45,909 nt of DNA from an uncultured Flavonifractor sp. (lineage in GTDB: Bacteria; Bacillota; Clostridia; Oscillospirales; Oscillospiraceae), in the NCBI RefSeq assembly GCF_944385615.1, contig NZ_CALWXV010000017.1, positions 1 through 45,909 on the forward strand, written 5' to 3'. Positions 32,635-41,447 of the stretch are shown here, piece after piece. The notes under the pieces are model-generated. The model was not told where the DNA came from and did no database searches. It saw nothing but the letters and a program-made list of their open reading frames with translations. Every line of letters begins with the position of its first letter. The first letter of the stretch is position 1. Position numbers and translations under genes: made by a program.

Positions 32635-34071
32635 ATGAATATCCTGTTTGCCACTTCTGAGTGCGCTCCCTTCATCAAGACCGGCGGACTGGCCGACGTG
32701 GCTGGCGCCCTGCCCAAGGCCCTGGCCAAGGAGGGCAACGACGTCCGGGTGATCCTGCCTCTCTACGAGGGGATCGGCGAAGAATGGCGCAGCCAAATGA
32801 CCTTTCTGCAATGTTTTCATGTAACGGTAGCCTGGCGCACCCCCTACTGCGGTATCTTTGAGCTGAAGCGGGACGGCGTTACCTACTGGTTTGTGGACAA
32901 CGAGTACTATTTCAAGCGCTCCTCCATCTACGGCCACTATGACGACGGCGAGCGCTTTGCTTTCTTCTCCCGGGCCGTGGTGGAGTCCATGGGCCACCTG
33001 GACTGGCACCCCGACGTGCTCCACTGCAACGACTGGCAGACCGCTCTGGTGCCCATCTATCTGCTGGAGGAGCGCCACCGTATCCCTCAGCTCTGCGACA
33101 CCAAGAGCGTGTTTACCATCCACAACATTGAGTATCAGGGCCGCTACGGCAGCCAGACCCTGAAGGACCTCTTCGGCCTGAACGCCGGATACTTCAACGA
33201 GCATATGCTGGAGTACCACGGGGACGTAAACCTGATGAAGGGCGCCATTTACGCCGCCGATTATGTCACCACCGTGTCCCCTACTTACGCCGATGAGCTA
33301 CAGTACAGCTTCTATGCCCACGGGCTGGAGGGCGTCATTGCCGACAACCGCCACAAGCTGCGGGGCATCCTCAACGGCATCGACACCGAGGTGTACGATC
33401 CCTGGCAGGACAAGGGGCTCACCAAGCAGTTCTCCATCAAGCAGATGGGCGGCAAGAAAAACTGCAAGGCCGCCCTGCAGCAGATGTCCGGCCTGCGGGA
33501 CGCTCCCGACACCCCCATTGTAGCCTGCGTGTCCCGGCTGGTGAAGCACAAGGGCTTCGACCTGGTCACCGCCGTCATCCACGACATTATGGGCATGGAT
33601 GTGCAAATGATCGTGCTGGGCACCGGCGACTGGAACTTTGAGGAGGCCTTCCGGCAGGCGCAGAATCAGTATCCCGGCCGCTTTGCCGCCCATATGACCT
33701 ACTCCTCCAGTCTGTCCACCGCCATTTACGGCGGAGCCGATATTTTCCTCATGCCCTCCATCGCTGAGCCCTGCGGCCTGAGCCAGATGATCGCCATGCG
33801 CTACGGCACTATCCCCGTGGTGCGGGAGACCGGCGGCCTGCGGGATTCTGTCCTCCCTTACAACAAGTTCACCGGCGAGGGCACCGGCTTCTCCTTCGCC
33901 AACATCAACGCCCACGAGATGACCGGCGTGCTGGCCGAGGCGGTAGACCTCTATCACAACGACAAGAAGGCCTGGAAGGGCTTGCAGAAAAACGCCATGT
34001 CCACCGACTTCTCCTGGACCCGTTCCGCCGCGGCCTACCGGGAGATCTACGGCTGGGTTACTGGAAAGTAA
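32635..34071 (+). CDS. glgA: Glycogen synthase (ADP-glucose)
   Basis: A 478-residue GT5 glycogen synthase, which extends alpha-1,4 glucan chains from ADP-glucose. The KTGGLADVAGALPKAL motif near residue 15 binds ADP-glucose, and the C-terminal half has the GT-B features EPCGLSQMIAMRYGTIPVVRETGGL. Length and order are standard. ATG with GGAGG 6 bases upstream. It closes the glgBCDA operon; a new promoter lies 20 bp after it. Confidence 0.97.
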   Translation: MNILFATSECAPFIKTGGLADVAGALPKALAKEGNDVRVILPLYEGIGEEWRSQMTFLQCFHVTVAWRTPYCGIFELKRDGVTYWFVDNEYYFKRSSIYGHYDDGERFAFFSRAVVESMGHLDWHPDVLHCNDWQTALVPIYLLEERHRIPQLCDTKSVFTIHNIEYQGRYGSQTLKDLFGLNAGYFNEHMLEYHGDVNLMKGAIYAADYVTTVSPTYADELQYSFYAHGLEGVIADNRHKLRGILNGIDTEVYDPWQDKGLTKQFSIKQMGGKKNCKAALQQMSGLRDAPDTPIVACVSRLVKHKGFDLVTAVIHDIMGMDVQMIVLGTGDWNFEEAFRQAQNQYPGRFAAHMTYSSSLSTAIYGGADIFLMPSIAEPCGLSQMIAMRYGTIPVVRETGGLRDSVLPYNKFTGEGTGFSFANINAHEMTGVLAEAVDLYHNDKKAWKGLQKNAMSTDFSWTRSAAAYREIYGWVTGK

Positions 34072-34090
34072 GGCTCTGGATTTCCTTCTC

Positions 34091-34120
34091 TTGACAAATA
34101 GAAGGGTGTTGTGATAAAAT
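34091..34120 (+). promoter_or_regulatory. Promoter upstream of glgP
   Basis: TTGACA (34091-34096) with an 18-base spacer to TAAAAT (34115-34120), or 16 bases to GATAAA (34113-34118). This gives glgP a promoter separate from the glgBCDA operon. Confidence 0.65.
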
Positions 34121-34124
34121 TCCG

Positions 34125-34162
34125 CTCCGCAGAGGATATTTCCCTGCGGAGTGCTTATTTTG
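34125..34162 (+). terminator. Terminator or attenuator hairpin in the glgP leader
   Basis: CTCCGCAG/CTGCGGAG (34125-34132 with 34144-34151), loop of 11 bases, is followed after a few bases by the T-rich ATTTTGTT. It lies just downstream of the promoter at 34091-34120, in the leader of glgP, so it may both end the glgBCDA transcript and attenuate glgP. Confidence 0.6.
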
Positions 34163-34185
34163 TTGCTATCCTAACTGTATAGGAG

Positions 34186-36633
34186 ATGTCTGCATTGCAT
34201 AATTACACAAAAAAAGAACTGATGACCCTCATTACCGGTAAACTGCGCCGTAATTTTGGCCGCGATGTGGAAGAGGCCACCAGTCTGCATATGTTCAAAG
34301 CCTGCGCCATGGTGCTGCGGGATATTATTTCTGAGCGTCAGATGAAGACCGAGGACAAGGTGATCGAGAAGCACCAGCGTCAGGTCCACTATCTGTCCCT
34401 GGAATTTCTGATGGGCCGCTCCCTGATGAAGAACGCTTACAATCTGGGCGTGCTGGAGCCCCTGAAGGAGGCCATTGAGGGCCTGGGCTTCTCCGCCCCC
34501 GACCTGTTTGAGACCGAGCCCGACGCCGGTCTGGGCAACGGCGGTCTGGGCCGTCTGGCCGCCTGCTATCTGGACTCCATGACCACCCTGGAGATCCCCG
34601 CCACCGGCTACTCCATCTGTTATGAGCTGGGTATTTTCAAGCAGAAGATCGTGGACGGCCAGCAGGTGGAGCTGCCCGACAACTGGCTGGGCCTGGGCGA
34701 CGCCTGGCTCATCCCCAAGATGGATGAGACCGAGGAGGTCCGCTTCGGCGGCAAGGTGGAGGACGATTGGGATGAGTTGGGCCACCACCGCATCAAGCAC
34801 ACCGGCTACGACGTGGTACTGGCTGTGCCCAAGGACATGGAGATCTCCGGCTATCACACCGATCACGCCAATCTGCTCCGCCTGTGGGACGCCAAGAGCC
34901 CCACGCCGGTGGATATGCACCTGTTCTCCTCCGGCCAGTACCTGAAGGCGGTGGAGCAGCGGGCCATGGCCGAGTCCATCTCCAAGGTGCTCTATCCTGA
35001 GGACAATCACTACGAGGGCAAGTCCCTGCGTTTGAAGCAGCAGTATTTCTTTGTGTCCGCCACCATCCAGTCCATTGTGCGCAAGCACCGGGCGGAGTAC
35101 GGCACCCTGCGCAACTTCCACCAGAAGCACGTCATTCAGATCAACGACACCCACCCCACCCTGGCCATCCCCGAGCTGATGCGCATCCTGCTGGACGAGG
35201 AGGGCTACGGCTGGGACGAGGCCTGGTATATCACCACCCACACCATCGCCTACACCAACCACACCGTGCTGGCCGAGGCTCTGGAGCGCTGGCCCCAGCA
35301 GCTCATTGAGTCCCTGCTGCCCCGCATCTGGCAGATCCTGATCGAGATCTCCAACCGGTATCAGAAGGTGCTCACCGACTATTTCCACGGCGACCTGTCC
35401 AAGGTGGCTCCCATGGCCATCATCTGGGGCGGCGAGGTGCGCATGGCCAATCTGTGCGTGTGCGCCTGCTTCAAGATCAACGGCGTATCCGCCCTTCACT
35501 CCGACATTCTGAAGAAGGACGTCTTCCACGACGCCTATCTGCGCACCCCCGACAAGTTCACCAACGTGACCAACGGCATCGACCACCGCCGCTGGCTCAG
35601 CGAGTGCAACCCCCGTCTGGATGAGCTGATCCGGGACTGCTGCAAGAGCGACAAGTATCTGCTCCAGCCCGACACGCTGAAGGAGCTGGAGAAGTTCAAG
35701 AACGACGCCGGTGTGCTCTCCCGCCTGGGCGAGATCAAGACCGCCAACAAGAAGGCCTTTGCCACCTGGGTTGCCCGGGAGCACGGCATCTTCCTCAACA
35801 CCGACGCCATGTTTGACGTACAGGTGAAGCGGCTCCATGAGTACAAGCGTCAGCTGCTCAATGTGCTGCACATCATCTACCTGTACCAGCACATGAAGAA
35901 CGACTCCCACTTTGACTTTACCCCCCGCACTTACCTGTTCGGCGCCAAGGCGGCCCCCGGCTACGCTGTGGCCAAGCGGATCATCCGCCTCATCAACTCG
36001 GTGGCCCAGATGATTGAGAAGGACCCCGTGTGTAAGGACCGGCTTCAGGTGGTGTTCCTGGAGAACTACCGGGTGAGCCTGGCCGAAAAGCTGATGCCCG
36101 CCTCCGAGCTCTCCGAGCAGATCTCCACCGCCGGCAAGGAGGCCAGCGGCACCGGCAACATGAAGTTCATGATGAACGGCGCCGTTACCATCGGCACGCT
36201 GGACGGCGCCAACGTGGAGATGCACGAGGTGCTGGGCGACGACAACATCTTCCTCTTCGGCCTGAAGGCCCACGAGGTGGCCGAGCTGAAGCACAACGGC
36301 TACAAGTCCTATGAGTACTATATCCACAACTCTGACCTGCGCTCTGTGGTGGAGCAGCTCAACCTGGGCTTTGGCGACGGCATCAACTACGACGATCTGG
36401 CCCGCCGGCTCCTGTTCGGTGACGGCGGCCCCGCCGACGAGTATCTGCTGCTGGCCGACTTCGAGAGCTATCGGGACGCCCACGTCCGGGCCGGTCAGGC
36501 CTATCAGGACCCCAAGCGGTGGAACCAGATGTCTCTCATGAACATCGCCCGTTCCGGCATCTTTGCCGCCGACCGCTCCATTCAGGACTACGCCAAGGAC
36601 ATTTGGAATGTCCCTGTCCGGACCATGAAGTAA
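34186..36633 (+). CDS. glgP: Glycogen (alpha-glucan) phosphorylase
   Basis: An 815-residue GT35 phosphorylase, which releases glucose 1-phosphate from glycogen using pyridoxal phosphate. The EASGTGNMKFMMNGAVTIGT motif (about 649-668) holds the PLP lysine, and the GLGNGGLGRLAACYLDSM segment is near residue 112. Length is standard. The ATG at 34186 touches the AGGAG site (no spacing), whereas the TTG at 34195 (Leu4 in the longer form) has the same site 9 bases away and may be the true start. The protein starts either way before LHNYTKKELM. It is separately promoted. Confidence 0.96.
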   Translation: MSALHNYTKKELMTLITGKLRRNFGRDVEEATSLHMFKACAMVLRDIISERQMKTEDKVIEKHQRQVHYLSLEFLMGRSLMKNAYNLGVLEPLKEAIEGLGFSAPDLFETEPDAGLGNGGLGRLAACYLDSMTTLEIPATGYSICYELGIFKQKIVDGQQVELPDNWLGLGDAWLIPKMDETEEVRFGGKVEDDWDELGHHRIKHTGYDVVLAVPKDMEISGYHTDHANLLRLWDAKSPTPVDMHLFSSGQYLKAVEQRAMAESISKVLYPEDNHYEGKSLRLKQQYFFVSATIQSIVRKHRAEYGTLRNFHQKHVIQINDTHPTLAIPELMRILLDEEGYGWDEAWYITTHTIAYTNHTVLAEALERWPQQLIESLLPRIWQILIEISNRYQKVLTDYFHGDLSKVAPMAIIWGGEVRMANLCVCACFKINGVSALHSDILKKDVFHDAYLRTPDKFTNVTNGIDHRRWLSECNPRLDELIRDCCKSDKYLLQPDTLKELEKFKNDAGVLSRLGEIKTANKKAFATWVAREHGIFLNTDAMFDVQVKRLHEYKRQLLNVLHIIYLYQHMKNDSHFDFTPRTYLFGAKAAPGYAVAKRIIRLINSVAQMIEKDPVCKDRLQVVFLENYRVSLAEKLMPASELSEQISTAGKEASGTGNMKFMMNGAVTIGTLDGANVEMHEVLGDDNIFLFGLKAHEVAELKHNGYKSYEYYIHNSDLRSVVEQLNLGFGDGINYDDLARRLLFGDGGPADEYLLLADFESYRDAHVRAGQAYQDPKRWNQMSLMNIARSGIFAADRSIQDYAKDIWNVPVRTMK

Positions 36634-36647
36634 GATCAAAGCTTTCC

Positions 36648-36690
36648 GGCCGTCCCGCCATGTTTTGGCAGGACGGCCATTTTATTTTTT
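36648..36690 (+). terminator. Terminator of glgP
   Basis: GGCCGTCC/GGACGGCC (36648-36655 with 36671-36678) with an inner CGCCA/TGGC pairing, followed by ATTTTATTTTTT. A strong intrinsic terminator 15 bp after the stop. Confidence 0.9.
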
Positions 36691-36802
36691 CTGCCGCCGC
36701 TTTATAAAGGATTTCGACAGAAAATCGTCAGAAAGATGTAACCGGGCTGTTACCCATCTTTCCTTTCCCACTGGTATACTAGGGAAAAAAGAGGGATGCA
36801 CC

Positions 36803-37279
36803 ATGACCGAAGCATACGCCCGCAAATTAAAGCGCTGGAACCTGATCGCCCTGACCGGAACGCTGCTCTTTCTCGTTTTGCTCACGGCGGGGGCTTTCTG
36901 GCTGTGGTGCCGTGTATTTGGCCCGCCGGAAGCCTTACGGGAGAATAATCCCCTGCTCACCCCCCAGGCGGCGGCGGAGCAGCTGGACCTGGGCGCCACC
37001 GCGCTCTGGGATACCGCCTCTTACACCATTACGGAGGATTCCGGCCTGGACACCCTGCTCCACACCGACCAGTGGACCGCCACCTCTCCCTTTCAGGACG
37101 ATGAGGCGAATCTGGTGCTCCGCTTCGGGGAGCTCTATCAGCTGTCTCTCTGGTCGGATGGCCGGGCAGACTTTTACTTTGGCTATTCCGGCCGCACCAT
37201 GAAATCCCACGCCTACTATGCCATTCCCAATGATGTTGTGGGGGAATTGACCTCCTCGCTCTCCTCATACTCTGTCTAA
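36803..37279 (+). CDS. Small hypothetical membrane-anchored protein
   Basis: A 158-residue protein with a basic N-terminus, one membrane helix (about 12-36) and an extracellular domain of about 120 residues. The domain has the look of a small beta-rich sensor or ligand-binding fold. I do not recognise the family. ATG with GAGGG about 8 bases upstream. A TATACT at 36775-36780 sits at a suitable distance, but the -35 match is poor. It is separately transcribed from glgP, which ends in a strong terminator. Function unknown. Confidence 0.7.
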   Translation: MTEAYARKLKRWNLIALTGTLLFLVLLTAGAFWLWCRVFGPPEALRENNPLLTPQAAAEQLDLGATALWDTASYTITEDSGLDTLLHTDQWTATSPFQDDEANLVLRFGELYQLSLWSDGRADFYFGYSGRTMKSHAYYAIPNDVVGELTSSLSSYSV

Positions 37280-37290
37280 AAAACGAAAAA

Positions 37291-37324
37291 ACGCAGGCCG
37301 CGCAATTTCTTGCGCGGCCTGCGT
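37291..37324. terminator. Bidirectional terminator before the flavodiiron gene
   Basis: A perfect 15-bp stem (37291-37305 with 37310-37324) with a TTTC loop, A-rich on the left side. It lies between converging genes and should end both. Confidence 0.88.
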
Positions 37325-37342
37325 CCTTATGTTTAATTTTTC

Positions 37343-38719
37343 TTACTCAGCCTTCTTGAACATATCCTTGTCCACACCGCACAGGGGGCAGGACCAGGTG
37401 GCGGGCACCAGCTCCCAGGGGGTGCCGGGGGCCACGCCGTGGGCGGGATCGCCCTCGGCGGGATCATAGATGTAGCCGCAGAGGGAACAAACCCACTTGC
37501 CGCCGTCAGTCTGAGCGGCGGGGGCATCCACCGGTACGGTGCACAGGGCAGCCACGCTCCGGGCGTAATCGGCCATGGCGTCCAGATCGGCCTGGGTGGG
37601 GGTGAAGAACACCCGGAAGGGCGCCTCGGGAGCGGCATAGCGCAGACCCTTCAGGAAGGTATGGAGCATGGGGGCGGCCTCGCCGCTCCAGCCGTAGGCG
37701 CCGAAGGCGCCAGCGGCCTTGCCCTTCAGGTTGATGGGGTCGATGGAGGTGAGCACATCCCACACCGCCTTGGGCGCGGCCCGGTTGATGGTGGGGGAAC
37801 CAACCAGCAGCACGTCGGCCTCATGGGCCAGCTTGACACAGGACTCGTAGGGCTCCACGGTAACGTCGGCCACAGTGACGGCATAGCCTTCCCCTTCCAG
37901 GGCCTTGGCGGCGGCCTCAGCCAGGGTACGGGTGCAGCCATAGGCGGAGGCGTACACGATGAACGCGGTACGCTGGGTCTTGGGGGCAGGCGTGCTCCAG
38001 GTCCGGTAGAGCTCCTTGGCCTTTCCAATGGTCTCGGTCAGGCAGGGGCCGTGGCTGGGACACACCAGCTCCACATCGGCGGGCATCTTGTCCAGGCCGG
38101 CCAGCACACTGGGCTTGAAGGGCCCGAAGATTCCGGCGTAGTAGTAGGCAAACTCGCCCTCGTAGGCCTCCTTGGCATGGATGTTCTTGTCCAGCATGGT
38201 GGGCTCACAGAAGTGAGCGCCCAGGAAATCACAGGTAAAGAGGGTTTTGCCCTTGCTGTCCCAGGTGAACATGGAGTCGGCCCAGTGGAGCATGGGGGCA
38301 GGGATGAACTCCAGTACCCGGTCCCCCAGGTCCAGCGTGTCTCCGGCGGCCACGGTGCGGCAGTTCAGATCCAGATTGGTGATATCCTGCAGGTGCTTCT
38401 TGCCCGCCTTGGTGGCAATGACCTCCAGCTTGGGGCAGATCTCCAGCAGCTTGGCCACGCTGCCGGAGTGGTCGGGCTCGTTATGGTTCATAATCAGGTA
38501 GTCCACATCCTCCAGGGGGATGATCTGGCGGATGTTTTCCACATATTCATCAAAATAGTCGGTGTGCACCGTCTCAATGAGAACGTTCTTCTCACCGGTC
38601 AGCAGGTAGGCATTGTAGGAGGTGCCGTACTTGGACTCCATCACGATATCAAAGACCCGCAGGGTGGGGTTGAGCACACCCACAGACCAGAGATTCTCAC
38701 GCAGCTTGATCGCGCTCAT
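37343..38719 (-). CDS. Flavodiiron protein fused to rubredoxin
   Basis: A 458-residue FprA-type flavodiiron protein, which reduces oxygen or nitric oxide in anaerobes. The metallo-beta-lactamase domain carries the di-iron ligands H79, E81, D83, H84, H145, D164 and H223. A flavodoxin domain follows ([19 protein letters not shown] near 253), then a C-terminal rubredoxin with [12 protein letters not shown] and WSCPLCG, which replaces a separate rubredoxin as electron donor. The fusion is as in flavorubredoxin NorV of enterobacteria. ATG start. It has its own promoter at 38769-38797. Confidence 0.92.
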   Translation of the reverse strand: MSAIKLRENLWSVGVLNPTLRVFDIVMESKYGTSYNAYLLTGEKNVLIETVHTDYFDEYVENIRQIIPLEDVDYLIMNHNEPDHSGSVAKLLEICPKLEVIATKAGKKHLQDITNLDLNCRTVAAGDTLDLGDRVLEFIPAPMLHWADSMFTWDSKGKTLFTCDFLGAHFCEPTMLDKNIHAKEAYEGEFAYYYAGIFGPFKPSVLAGLDKMPADVELVCPSHGPCLTETIGKAKELYRTWSTPAPKTQRTAFIVYASAYGCTRTLAEAAAKALEGEGYAVTVADVTVEPYESCVKLAHEADVLLVGSPTINRAAPKAVWDVLTSIDPINLKGKAAGAFGAYGWSGEAAPMLHTFLKGLRYAAPEAPFRVFFTPTQADLDAMADYARSVAALCTVPVDAPAAQTDGGKWVCSLCGYIYDPAEGDPAHGVAPGTPWELVPATWSCPLCGVDKDMFKKAE

Positions 38720-38768
38720 GTCGGTTTCTTCCTTTCCATTTTTGAAAAAATATTTCCTAGCAGGTCAC

Positions 38769-38797
38769 AGTATATTATCCTATTTCTCCCTTGTCAA
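38769..38797 (-). promoter_or_regulatory. SigA-type promoter of the flavodiiron gene
   Basis: On the minus strand TTGACA (38797-38792), a 17-base spacer and TATACT (38774-38769). Both hexamers are near-consensus. It is one of the strongest promoters in the window and fits a protein made at high level in anaerobes. Confidence 0.87.
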
Positions 38798-38845
38798 GCG
38801 GTATGGGATAAACTGTCACGTCTGTTTTCTGCCCTTCTGCCCGCC

Positions 38846-38874
38846 TTGACTTTCCCTCTGTGTAAGGCTACAAT
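38846..38874 (+). promoter_or_regulatory. SigA-type promoter of the cysteine desulfurase operon
   Basis: TTGACT (38846-38851), a 17-base spacer and TACAAT (38869-38874), about 47 bp upstream of the ATG. Divergent from the flavodiiron promoter, with about 50 bp between them. Confidence 0.83.
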
Positions 38875-38920
38875 GAAGAATTGCGAAACCGTAATTTTTT
38901 TGTCTGAGGTGACTGACTCC

Positions 38921-40045
38921 ATGTCCATTTATCTCGATCACGCCGCCACGACCCCAGTTTGCCCCCAGGCGGCCCAAGCGGCCTATGAGGCCATGACGGA
39001 GGGATACGGCAATCCCTCCTCCGGCTACGCCATCGGCCAGGCCGCCGCTGCCAAAGTCAAGGAGTACCGTGCCGTGGTGGCAGACAGGCTGGGCTGTCTG
39101 CCGGAGGAGCTCACCTTTACCTCCTGCGGCACCGAGGGGGACAACTGGGCCATCCGTGGCGCTGTGGAATACGGCAAGCGGACGGGAAAGCACATCATTA
39201 CCACTGCCATCGAACACTCCGCCGTGCTGGAGCCCATCCGTGCCCTGGCCGCCCAGAGCTACGAGGTCACCTATCTCAAGCCGGACAAGTCCGGCCATGT
39301 ATCAGCGGAGGAGCTGGCCCGCACGCTACGGCCCGACACAGTGCTGGTATCCATGATGCTGGTCAATAATGAGCTGGGCACCCTCCAGCCGGTGGCGGAG
39401 GCCGCCCGGGCCATTCAGTCCGCCCGCTGCCCCGCCCTGCTCCATTGCGATGCGGTACAAGCCTTTTTGAAGGTCCCCTTCACCCCCAAGGAGCTGGGGG
39501 TGGACCTGCTCACCATCAGCGGCCACAAAATCCGGGCCCCCAAGGGCATCGGAGCCCAATACATCCGCAAGGGGCTGGATCTGAAGCCCCTGCTGCTGGG
39601 GGGCGGGCAGGAAAGCGGACTGCGCTCCGGCACCGAGCCCACCGCCCAGCTGGCCGCCCTGGCCGCCGCCTGTGAGGCCTGGGACCGGGAGGCCCCCGCT
39701 CGTATCGCGGCGGTAAAGGCCCACGCCCTGGAGGTCCTCTCCGCTGTCCCCGGCCTGGAGGTGGTCAGTCCCGGGGACGCCCCCCACATCTGCGCCATCT
39801 CTCTGCCCGGCTATCCCAGTGAGATGCTGGTGCGGGACCTGTCCGACCGGGGCATCTATGTGTCCTCCGGCTCGGCCTGCCACAAGGGCAAGCCCAGCCA
39901 TGTCTTTGCCGCCCTTGGGCTGCCCAAGCGTACCCTGATGGGGGTGCTGCGGATCTCCTTCGGCCCGGACAGCACCCGGTTGGATGCCGACGCCCTGGCC
40001 AGTGCTCTGACCGAGATCACCCAAACCCGCATTGCAATGAGGTGA
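38921..40045 (+). CDS. Cysteine desulfurase (NifS/IscS family)
   Basis: A 374-residue PLP enzyme that takes sulfur from cysteine to give a persulfide for Fe-S cluster or thiocofactor synthesis. The YLDHAATTP start, TEGDNWAIRG, IEHSA, PLP lysine in SGHKIRAPKG (K203) and catalytic Cys in SSGSACHKG (C320) are present. ATG with GAGGTGA about 9 bases upstream. No iscU or other Fe-S assembly gene follows; instead MATE and metallo-beta-lactamase genes lie in the same operon. NifS-like subgroup is likely; its sulfur target is not known. Confidence 0.93.
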   Translation: MSIYLDHAATTPVCPQAAQAAYEAMTEGYGNPSSGYAIGQAAAAKVKEYRAVVADRLGCLPEELTFTSCGTEGDNWAIRGAVEYGKRTGKHIITTAIEHSAVLEPIRALAAQSYEVTYLKPDKSGHVSAEELARTLRPDTVLVSMMLVNNELGTLQPVAEAARAIQSARCPALLHCDAVQAFLKVPFTPKELGVDLLTISGHKIRAPKGIGAQYIRKGLDLKPLLLGGGQESGLRSGTEPTAQLAALAAACEAWDREAPARIAAVKAHALEVLSAVPGLEVVSPGDAPHICAISLPGYPSEMLVRDLSDRGIYVSSGSACHKGKPSHVFAALGLPKRTLMGVLRISFGPDSTRLDADALASALTEITQTRIAMR

Positions 40046-40049
40046 GGCT

Positions 40050-41447
40050 TTGTTTTCCTATCTGAACCGGGGCCGGGCCTTTTATCGAGACGTGGTCCTG
40101 CTGGCCCTGCCTATCCTGCTGCAAAATCTGTGTACCACCCTGCTGGGCCTGGTGGATACCTTTATGGTGGGCAGTCTGGGGGAGGCCCCTCTGGCCGCTG
40201 TGGCCCAGGCCAACCTGCCGGTGTTCGTTATCCAGCTGGTGATCTTTGGGCTGCAAAGCGGCTCCTCTGTGCTGATCAGCCAGTTTTGGGGCAAGGGAGA
40301 TACCGACACCATCAACCGGGTCATCGGTCTGGGCTGTTATGTAGCGGGGGCCATTGCCGCCCTCTTCGCGGCGGTCATGTGCTTCTTCCCCACCCAGCTT
40401 ATGGGACTGCTCACCGACAACACCGACCTGATCCCCCTGGCCGCCAGTTATGCCCGTATCGTAGGGCCCTCTTACCTCTTTAACAGCATCACCGGAGTCT
40501 ATGTGGGGGCTCACCGGTCCATGGAAAACCCCAAGCTGGGCATGATCGTCTTTGCCATCTCCATGAGCACCAACACCTTTCTCAACTGGGTGTTTATTTT
40601 CGGCAATCTGGGGGCTCCCGCTTTGGGGGTGGAGGGGGCCGCCATCGCCACCCTGCTCTCCCGTGTGCTGGAATTTATTATCACCATGACCTATGCCTGC
40701 ACCAACCGCCGGTTCCGCCTGAAGCCCGCCGTTTTGTTCCGGCCCGGCCGCCCCCTGCTGGCCAAGTTCTTCCGCTACTCCGGCCCGGTGGTCCTCAACG
40801 AGACGTTGTGGGGGCTGGGCACCTCCATGCACAAGGTGGTTATGGGTCATATGGAACATTCCACGGAAATTTTGGCCGCCCGGGCCCTGACTGGCAACAT
40901 TGAGGATCTGTGTACCGTGGCCATCTTCGCTGTGGGCGGCACCACCGCCATCATCATCGGCCGGGAGATCGGCGCAGGACGGCGGGAACACATCTATGAG
41001 GTGGGGGCCACCCTCAATACCCTGGCCATGGCCTGCGGCCTGGTCATTGGAGCTCTGCTGGTGATTTGTACCCACACGTTCTTCCCCCTGTGGGTCTATC
41101 CCTTCTTCCACCTGTCTCCCATGGCCGGCGAAATCGCCACCATGATGCTCACCATGATCGGGGTGTGCCTCCCCCTGCGGGCGTTCAACTCGGTGAATAC
41201 CGTGGGGGTGCTCCGGGGCGGCGGCGACGTGCGGGCCGCTTCCCTCATCGACGTGTGCCCCCTGTGGCTGGTGGCCCTGCCCCTGTCCGCCCTGTTCGGG
41301 CTGGTGCTGAAGTGGGGCATCTTCTGGGTCTATATCGGCGTTATCATGGAGCAGATCACTAAGTTCCTCATTGGCGTGCCCCGGTTCCGCTCCCGGGCCT
41401 GGATCAACGACGTGACCCAATATGGAAAGGAGGAGGTCAGCTCATGA
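40050..41447 (+). CDS. MATE family efflux transporter
   Basis: A 465-residue, twelve-helix transporter of the MATE/NorM-type family, which exports drugs or metabolites by sodium or proton exchange. The typical opening PILLQNLCTTLLGLVDTFMVGSLG and the later symmetrical half (PVVLNETLWGLGTSMHKVVMGHM) are visible. The start is TTG, 4 bp after the desulfurase stop, with GAGGTGAGG just before it. It overlaps the next gene by 4 bp (ATGA). The substrate is unknown; a link to the other two genes is only by position. Confidence 0.88.
   Translation: MFSYLNRGRAFYRDVVLLALPILLQNLCTTLLGLVDTFMVGSLGEAPLAAVAQANLPVFVIQLVIFGLQSGSSVLISQFWGKGDTDTINRVIGLGCYVAGAIAALFAAVMCFFPTQLMGLLTDNTDLIPLAASYARIVGPSYLFNSITGVYVGAHRSMENPKLGMIVFAISMSTNTFLNWVFIFGNLGAPALGVEGAAIATLLSRVLEFIITMTYACTNRRFRLKPAVLFRPGRPLLAKFFRYSGPVVLNETLWGLGTSMHKVVMGHMEHSTEILAARALTGNIEDLCTVAIFAVGGTTAIIIGREIGAGRREHIYEVGATLNTLAMACGLVIGALLVICTHTFFPLWVYPFFHLSPMAGEIATMMLTMIGVCLPLRAFNSVNTVGVLRGGGDVRAASLIDVCPLWLVALPLSALFGLVLKWGIFWVYIGVIMEQITKFLIGVPRFRSRAWINDVTQYGKEEVSS

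Noticed and set aside
34171-36639. 822-codon open frame opposite glgP
   Set aside because: Antisense frame of a clear phosphorylase gene; no ribosome binding site and antisense-type composition.
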